44,535 nucleotides of DNA from positions 62,295-106,829 of the forward strand of contig DGDU01000029.1 of NCBI GenBank assembly GCA_002385605.1. Reading direction: 5' to 3'. The position numbers and the translations under genes are program-made. The notes beneath the pieces are model-generated. The model saw nothing but the letters and a program-made list of their open reading frames with translations, did not search any database and was not told the origin of the DNA. Origin of the DNA: Christensenella sp. UBA3944 (GTDB lineage Bacteria; Bacillota; Clostridia; Christensenellales; DTU072). The first letter of the stretch is position 1; each line of letters begins with the position of its first letter. This document shows positions 41,020-44,535 of the stretch, piece after piece.

Positions 41020-42540
41020 TTACTCGGCGGGGACCGCCTCGGAAAGGGCGGCGGCTTCGGCTGCCTCCGCTGCTTGCTTTGCTTCCAAATCGGCGTGTAT
41101 CTGGGCAAGCTCGGCAAGGATGGCCTCTTTGCGTTTGCCGGTGTAATTATCGAACATCATTATAATGCCGGGTATAAGGTTGCCGACAAGCCCCGGTACT
41201 GCCACAAGAAGGAATATACCTCTGAGGGTTTCGGGAGACTGCGTAACCTCGATTGTTTGGCCGTCTATAACCTGCGCGCTCACATAGCCGATAAGGGTAA
41301 GGCCGGCGGGGAGCAGAAGCTCTTTCCACAGCGAGTTAACTTTGCCCGCCATAGAGTTGACAGCCATTACCATGCCGTCGCTTCTTACGGGCGTGCCGTA
41401 CTTCTTCCAGGTCTTCCATTCCATATACTCGGTGCTGTCTACAAGCAGCATATTGCGCGCGACGCCCATGAGGCCGTTGGGGAAGCCCGATATAGAAAGA
41501 AGAACACCGACAAGGAACAAAGACTTGTATCCCGTAATAAGCAGTATGGCGTAGCAGATGCCCGAATACAGGTAGCTGTATACAAGCATGCTGCGTGACG
41601 ACAGCTTCTTGCCGATGAAGGGGACAAGCAGTATGCCTATGTACGAAAGCGTTACGCTTATAGCGCCTATAACCGTAGACAGCCAGAAAGCGCCAAGCGT
41701 TTCGTTGTAGAAGAACGCCAACGCGCCGTAGCATATCTGCCTTACGGACTCTACTATGTTGCTTGCTATAAGCAGCAGCAGGGGCTTGTTGACGAGTATG
41801 GCCTTAAGGTTAAGCTTTACTTTGGGCTCGGCAATCGAAACCGCGCGGTTCTTTTCCCTGAGGGTAAAGTACGGCATCAGCATTGCGGCAAAGCCGACGA
41901 CGCCAAAAATAAGGGCGCCCAGGAAATATATCTTCCCTTGCGCCGAGAAATCATTTTTGTACATGCTGATAAATATAGGGATTATGCCGCCGGGCAAAGT
42001 CGTGCCAAGGCTGGACGCAAACTGCGCGATGGTAAAGAAGTTTTTTCTGTCGTTGGGGTTTCTGGTCATGCGCACTGACATTGTCATCATGCTCATGCTG
42101 AACATAGCCACTGACAGGCTGTATATTATGTAGAAACAGAAAACCCACACAATACGCAAAGTCATGTTGAGGCCGGGCACCACATACAGCAAAATGGAAG
42201 ATACGACAAGCGGGAAGGGAGAAAGCAGCAAAAACGGCCTCGTGAGGCTTTTTTTGTCAGGGCCGATGCCTCTGTCCAGCATACCGCCCAAAACGGGGTC
42301 GGCAATTATGGTTAGTATTTTGGTGACCAACATAAGCGTTCCGACCATAGCGGCCTGGATACCGACATATTTGGTGAGGAACAGGGTAATAAAGGTACCA
42401 ACCATATCCTGTCCCATCGAGCTGCCGAAGCTTCCGCCGGCGTAGCCCAACTGCTCTTTGAGCGTAAACGAGGGGTTGGTCGCCAGTTTCTGCACAGTCT
42501 CTTTTACTTTAACAAAAATGTTCTTTCTGCCGTTTGCCAT
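41020..42540 (-). CDS. GPH-family oligosaccharide/uronide transporter
   Basis: 506 residues, about 12 helices. LKEQLGYAGGSFGSSMGQDMVGT at the N-terminus (in parts), TKILTIIADPVLGGMLDRG and the STEYMEWKTWKKYGTPVRSDG segment in the second half fit the GPH symporters. A C-terminal helical tail is rich in Ala and Glu (DLEAKQAAEAAEAAALSEA). It stands between the GH4 and GH106-like genes, so it most likely imports galacturonides or rhamnogalacturonan fragments. Confidence 0.9.
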   Translation of the reverse strand: MANGRKNIFVKVKETVQKLATNPSFTLKEQLGYAGGSFGSSMGQDMVGTFITLFLTKYVGIQAAMVGTLMLVTKILTIIADPVLGGMLDRGIGPDKKSLTRPFLLLSPFPLVVSSILLYVVPGLNMTLRIVWVFCFYIIYSLSVAMFSMSMMTMSVRMTRNPNDRKNFFTIAQFASSLGTTLPGGIIPIFISMYKNDFSAQGKIYFLGALIFGVVGFAAMLMPYFTLREKNRAVSIAEPKVKLNLKAILVNKPLLLLIASNIVESVRQICYGALAFFYNETLGAFWLSTVIGAISVTLSYIGILLVPFIGKKLSSRSMLVYSYLYSGICYAILLITGYKSLFLVGVLLSISGFPNGLMGVARNMLLVDSTEYMEWKTWKKYGTPVRSDGMVMAVNSMAGKVNSLWKELLLPAGLTLIGYVSAQVIDGQTIEVTQSPETLRGIFLLVAVPGLVGNLIPGIIMMFDNYTGKRKEAILAELAQIHADLEAKQAAEAAEAAALSEAVPAE

Positions 42541-42601
42541 TATGCTTTGCCGCCTGTTTCTTTCTTCCTAATTTTCCCTTACCGTGTTGTATCGAGCAAG
42601 G

Positions 42602-44047
42602 CTATTTTACAAGCCAGTCTTCTAATATGTCTTTGTTTTCGGCTATCATTTCGTCGAAGAGCTTATAGCGCTTGTCTTCGGGCAAGCGGGCGACCGAGGG
42701 GTCTCTCATAAAGACCTTGCGCAGCCCTTCCTTATCCTTCGCGAAGAAGGCGGCAACGAAATCGCGCTGATTCCCGGCGTGTAGTATTACCCTCTCCCTC
42801 AAAACGGGGTTTGCGATTTCGCCCGCGTTAAGGGCTTCTATCTTGCCGTCCGTAAATTTGGCGTTGGTTTCCACCGCTGTGCCCATTGGCAGCCCGGGGG
42901 CTTGCCCGCTGTTGGGTATGTTTACATTGGAGATAAGGTCGCCCAGCCCGAATAAGGCTATAAGCTGGTATACGCCCTCCTCTCCGCTAAGCTTGATTTT
43001 TATCTTGAGCCTGGTGTTTGCGAGAAGCCAAAGCTGCATGCGGCGCAGGCGGTTGCGGATAAGCCTGTTTCTTACCGTGGTAAGGATAAAGCCCGTCCTC
43101 CAATAATGCTTTTTGCCGAGGGGCAGGTAGTCTTCGGGGATAAATTCGGCAAGGTGCCTGTCGCCGGCGGCGCCGAATACGCCGTATTTTTCGTATATAT
43201 CGAACTTAACCCTGGTCTTTAAAAACGGGCGGCGGTGCTCGTTAAGCATGGGCACAAACGCCTTATATAGGGGTATAAGGTCCTCGCCGTTAAAATTAGC
43301 TTCGTTTATGAAAGTAAAATGATTTACGCCCTGCACATTGGTGTAGATGGCGTGGCGCTCGGTCTTGGGGCGCTTATAGTCCGAAAACTTTTTGCCGCAC
43401 CTCTTGAGAGCCGCCTTTACCGCCTTGTAGTCGCTGGCAAGAAAGGCTTTTTTGCCCTCTTCGTCCAAAGCGTTATACATATCCATAACCCCGCAAATAA
43501 GCTTCTGGCTGCTGAAAACCTCGTGGCAGCAACCGAAGGCCTTTATCTCCGGGAAGCCCGCGAAAAGCGCGTTTACGCACATCGACATTGGGTTGGTGTA
43601 ATTTATAACCCACGCGTTGGGGCAGTTTTCCTTTACCTTTTGCCCGAAATACTTGAAGGTGCCCAGCGTGCGGAGCGCCCTCGAATATCCGCCGGGGCCC
43701 ACCGTGTCGCCCACGGGCTGGTAGATGCCGTATTTTTCGGGATAATGCACATCGCATCTCATCCTTTCAAGCTCGAAAGGCAGAATAGAAATTAAAACGA
43801 CATCGGCGCCCTGAAGAGCTTTGTCGATGTCGGGCTCGTATACGCATTTCCATTCGGACTTAATAATATTTTTGTTGTCCTCGACCATTTTGGTGAAATA
43901 CTTTTCGTTTAGCCGGGCGGCTTTTTCGTCTATATCGTAAAGCCGTATAATACCGTTCAGCTTATCCTGCGATAACAAATCCGAAAAATACTTCTGCGCC
44001 CAGTTCTTGCTGCCGCCGCCGATGTAAGCTATGGTAACACTTTTCAT
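42602..44047 (-). CDS. GH4 alpha-galacturonidase
   Basis: 481 residues from the ATG at 44047, with GGAGAG about 10 nt upstream; an ATG six codons earlier lies inside that ribosome binding site region. GH4 enzymes use NAD+ and a divalent metal. The N-terminal fold is YIGGGSKNW (8-16), the active-site signature is C174-H175-E176-V177, and the metal-binding GVNHFTF is near 235. CHEV is the reported signature of alpha-galacturonidases (B. subtilis LplD group), distinct from CHSV, CHGx or CDMP types. The product would be D-galacturonate, the substrate of UxaC. Shares a promoter element with uxaB. Confidence 0.88.
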   Translation of the reverse strand: MKSVTIAYIGGGSKNWAQKYFSDLLSQDKLNGIIRLYDIDEKAARLNEKYFTKMVEDNKNIIKSEWKCVYEPDIDKALQGADVVLISILPFELERMRCDVHYPEKYGIYQPVGDTVGPGGYSRALRTLGTFKYFGQKVKENCPNAWVINYTNPMSMCVNALFAGFPEIKAFGCCHEVFSSQKLICGVMDMYNALDEEGKKAFLASDYKAVKAALKRCGKKFSDYKRPKTERHAIYTNVQGVNHFTFINEANFNGEDLIPLYKAFVPMLNEHRRPFLKTRVKFDIYEKYGVFGAAGDRHLAEFIPEDYLPLGKKHYWRTGFILTTVRNRLIRNRLRRMQLWLLANTRLKIKIKLSGEEGVYQLIALFGLGDLISNVNIPNSGQAPGLPMGTAVETNAKFTDGKIEALNAGEIANPVLRERVILHAGNQRDFVAAFFAKDKEGLRKVFMRDPSVARLPEDKRYKLFDEMIAENKDILEDWLVK

Positions 44048-44081
44048 CTTACGATAACTCTCCATTAAAAAAACTTTCTAC

Positions 44082-44110
44082 ATTGTAACATATTGCTGGT
44101 CGGATTTCTA
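44082..44110 (-). promoter_or_regulatory. Promoter of the GH4 operon
   Basis: TACAAT (44082-44087) and the weak -35 TAGAAA (44105-44110), 17-bp spacer, minus strand. The -35 is identical to that of uxaB and also forms the end of the shared 41-bp element. Confidence 0.65.
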
Positions 44111-44145
44111 TATAACTTTAAGTATAAAATGATAAAATTACATAT
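44105..44145 (-). promoter_or_regulatory. Putative AraC-type operator upstream of the GH4 gene (copy 2)
   Basis: Same 41-bp layout as at 37068-37108: ATATGTAATTTTA, CAT, TTATAC, a variable 6-bp block, TTATATAGAAA. Position relative to the -35 is identical in both promoters. Confidence 0.7.
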
Positions 44146-44146
44146 A

Positions 44147-44173
44147 TTTCTATGTGCTTTCAGCACACAGAAA
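44147..44173. repeat. 12-bp inverted repeat upstream of the GH4 operator
   Basis: TTTCTATGTGCT and AGCACACAGAAA with a 3-nt centre and a single mismatch. Not followed by a T-run. It could be the site of a second regulator or a hairpin. Two bp separate it from the 41-bp element. Confidence 0.5.
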
Positions 44174-44216
44174 GGGGCGCCCGAGAGCCGAATTATATGT
44201 AAAATCTTCGTTTTGA

Positions 44217-44306
44217 ATGGCTTTTTATATGGAAATTGACCATAATATCGGGCACTATTACGGCGACGCGTTTTACACCGCTCATAAAAGCAAAAACCGC
44301 CTTTAG
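44217..44306 (+). CDS. Possible 29-residue ORF or gene remnant
   Basis: Reads MAFYMEIDHNIGHYYG... and ends KNRL with its TAG inside the terminator stem, the layout of a real gene end. But there is no Shine-Dalgarno and no clear promoter upstream, so it may be the decayed tail of a former gene. No homology recognised. Confidence 0.25.
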   Translation: MAFYMEIDHNIGHYYGDAFYTAHKSKNRL

Positions 44307-44320
44307 CGGGCGGTTTTTTT
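44293..44320 (+). terminator. Plus-strand rho-independent terminator
   Basis: AAAACCGCC / GGCGGTTTT with a 7-nt loop and a run of seven T. No confident gene lies upstream on this strand apart from the 29-codon ORF. Confidence 0.8.
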
Positions 44321-44414
44321 GTTGCCTTAAGGAATAAGTATTTAACAGGTAATGACACATAATATAAAAGCGTTCTTTATTCCAAAAAATTATGTATGTT
44401 AATGGCGAAAAAGA

Positions 44415-44443
44415 TTGCAATCATTTGTCAAATATTATATAAT
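44415..44443 (+). promoter_or_regulatory. Promoter of tRNA-Arg
   Basis: TTGCAA (44415-44420) and TATAAT (44438-44443) with a 17-bp spacer, about 30 bp before the tRNA. Confidence 0.8.
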
Positions 44444-44473
44444 TATCAAGCTTATAAACGAATATAAACTTGT

Positions 44474-44535
44474 GTTTCCGTAGCTCAGTAGGATAGAGCG
44501 AGCGCCTCCTAAGCGCTAGGTCGTGGGTTCGACTC
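44474..44535 (+). tRNA. tRNA-Arg(CCT), cut off by the window edge
   Basis: Acceptor GTTTCCG, D arm GCTC ... GAGC, anticodon stem AGCGC / GCGCT (44501-44505, 44513-44517) with loop CTCCTAA, so the anticodon is CCT at 44508-44510 (reads AGG). The T arm begins GTGGG TTCGACTC. The 3' half of the T stem and the acceptor end lie outside the window. Confidence 0.93.

Larger units (their letters stand above)
44048..44473. other. Intergenic region between the GH4 gene and tRNA-Arg
   Basis: 426 bp without a confident gene. From left to right: the GH4 leader and promoter (44082-44110), the 41-bp operator copy (44105-44145), a 12-bp inverted repeat (44147-44173), a 29-codon plus-strand ORF without ribosome binding site (44217-44306), a plus-strand terminator (44293-44320), and the tRNA promoter (44415-44443). 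Confidence 0.7.

Noticed and set aside
1..44535. CRISPR arrays, insertion sequences, prophage genes or toxin-antitoxin pairs
   Set aside because: No regularly spaced repeats, transposase, integrase or phage-type proteins were seen; the only tandem repeat is the two-copy 33-bp duplication.

Overview
The window looks like a chromosomal piece from a Bacillota (Firmicutes) bacterium of clostridial type, probably an uncultivated gut or plant-polysaccharide fermenter. Reasons: near-universal AGGAGG ribosome binding sites, consensus sigma-A promoters with 17-bp spacers, the zinc form of ribosomal protein S14, a small KOW-domain protein between map and infA, and a complete S10-spc-alpha ribosomal supercluster in Gram-positive order. 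I cannot place the order or family from the sequence alone.

Layout. (1) 91-3299, minus strand: iclR-kduI-kduD-FAH hydrolase operon for unsaturated uronates, with a divergent acyl-CoA synthetase (3526-5175). (2) 5258-7311: coaX-hom, read toward the synthetase. (3) 7505-23279: 31 genes on the minus strand, from rpsJ to rplQ, including secY, adk, map, infA and rpoA. A strong promoter and a structured leader of about 200 nt containing a six-codon ORF precede rpsJ; a second promoter and hairpin leader precede rpsM. (4) 23814-25483, plus strand: alpha/beta hydrolase and a YhhN-type lysoplasmalogenase. (5) 25551-28411, minus strand: two sugar-type MFS carriers behind a leader with a candidate 21-codon ORF; 28636-28914 is a small two-helix membrane protein. 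(6) 28967-36939, minus strand: apparent six-gene operon uxaB-uxaA-uxaC-metallophosphoesterase-EEP family protein-GH63-like hydrolase. (7) 37139-37936: AraC-type regulator divergent from uxaB. (8) 37942-44047, minus strand: GH4-GPH transporter-GH106-like hydrolase. (9) A tRNA-Arg(CCT) runs off the right edge.

How it fits together. The GH4 enzyme carries the CHEV active-site signature of alpha-galacturonidases. A coherent pathway follows: galacturonides enter through the GPH carrier, are cut inside the cell by GH4 (with the GH106-like and GH63-like enzymes possibly trimming other sugars), and galacturonate goes through UxaC, UxaB and UxaA to 2-keto-3-deoxygluconate (KDG). KduI and KduD at the left end bring unsaturated uronates to the same KDG pool. 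KdgK and KdgA are not in the window. The most striking non-coding observation is a 41-bp element, 34 of 41 positions identical, that ends in the -35 box of both the uxaB and the GH4 promoters; at uxaB it also covers the promoter of the araC-type gene. A second shared element (about 17 nt) lies in both leaders. This looks like the operator of the local AraC-type regulator joining the two operons into one regulon.
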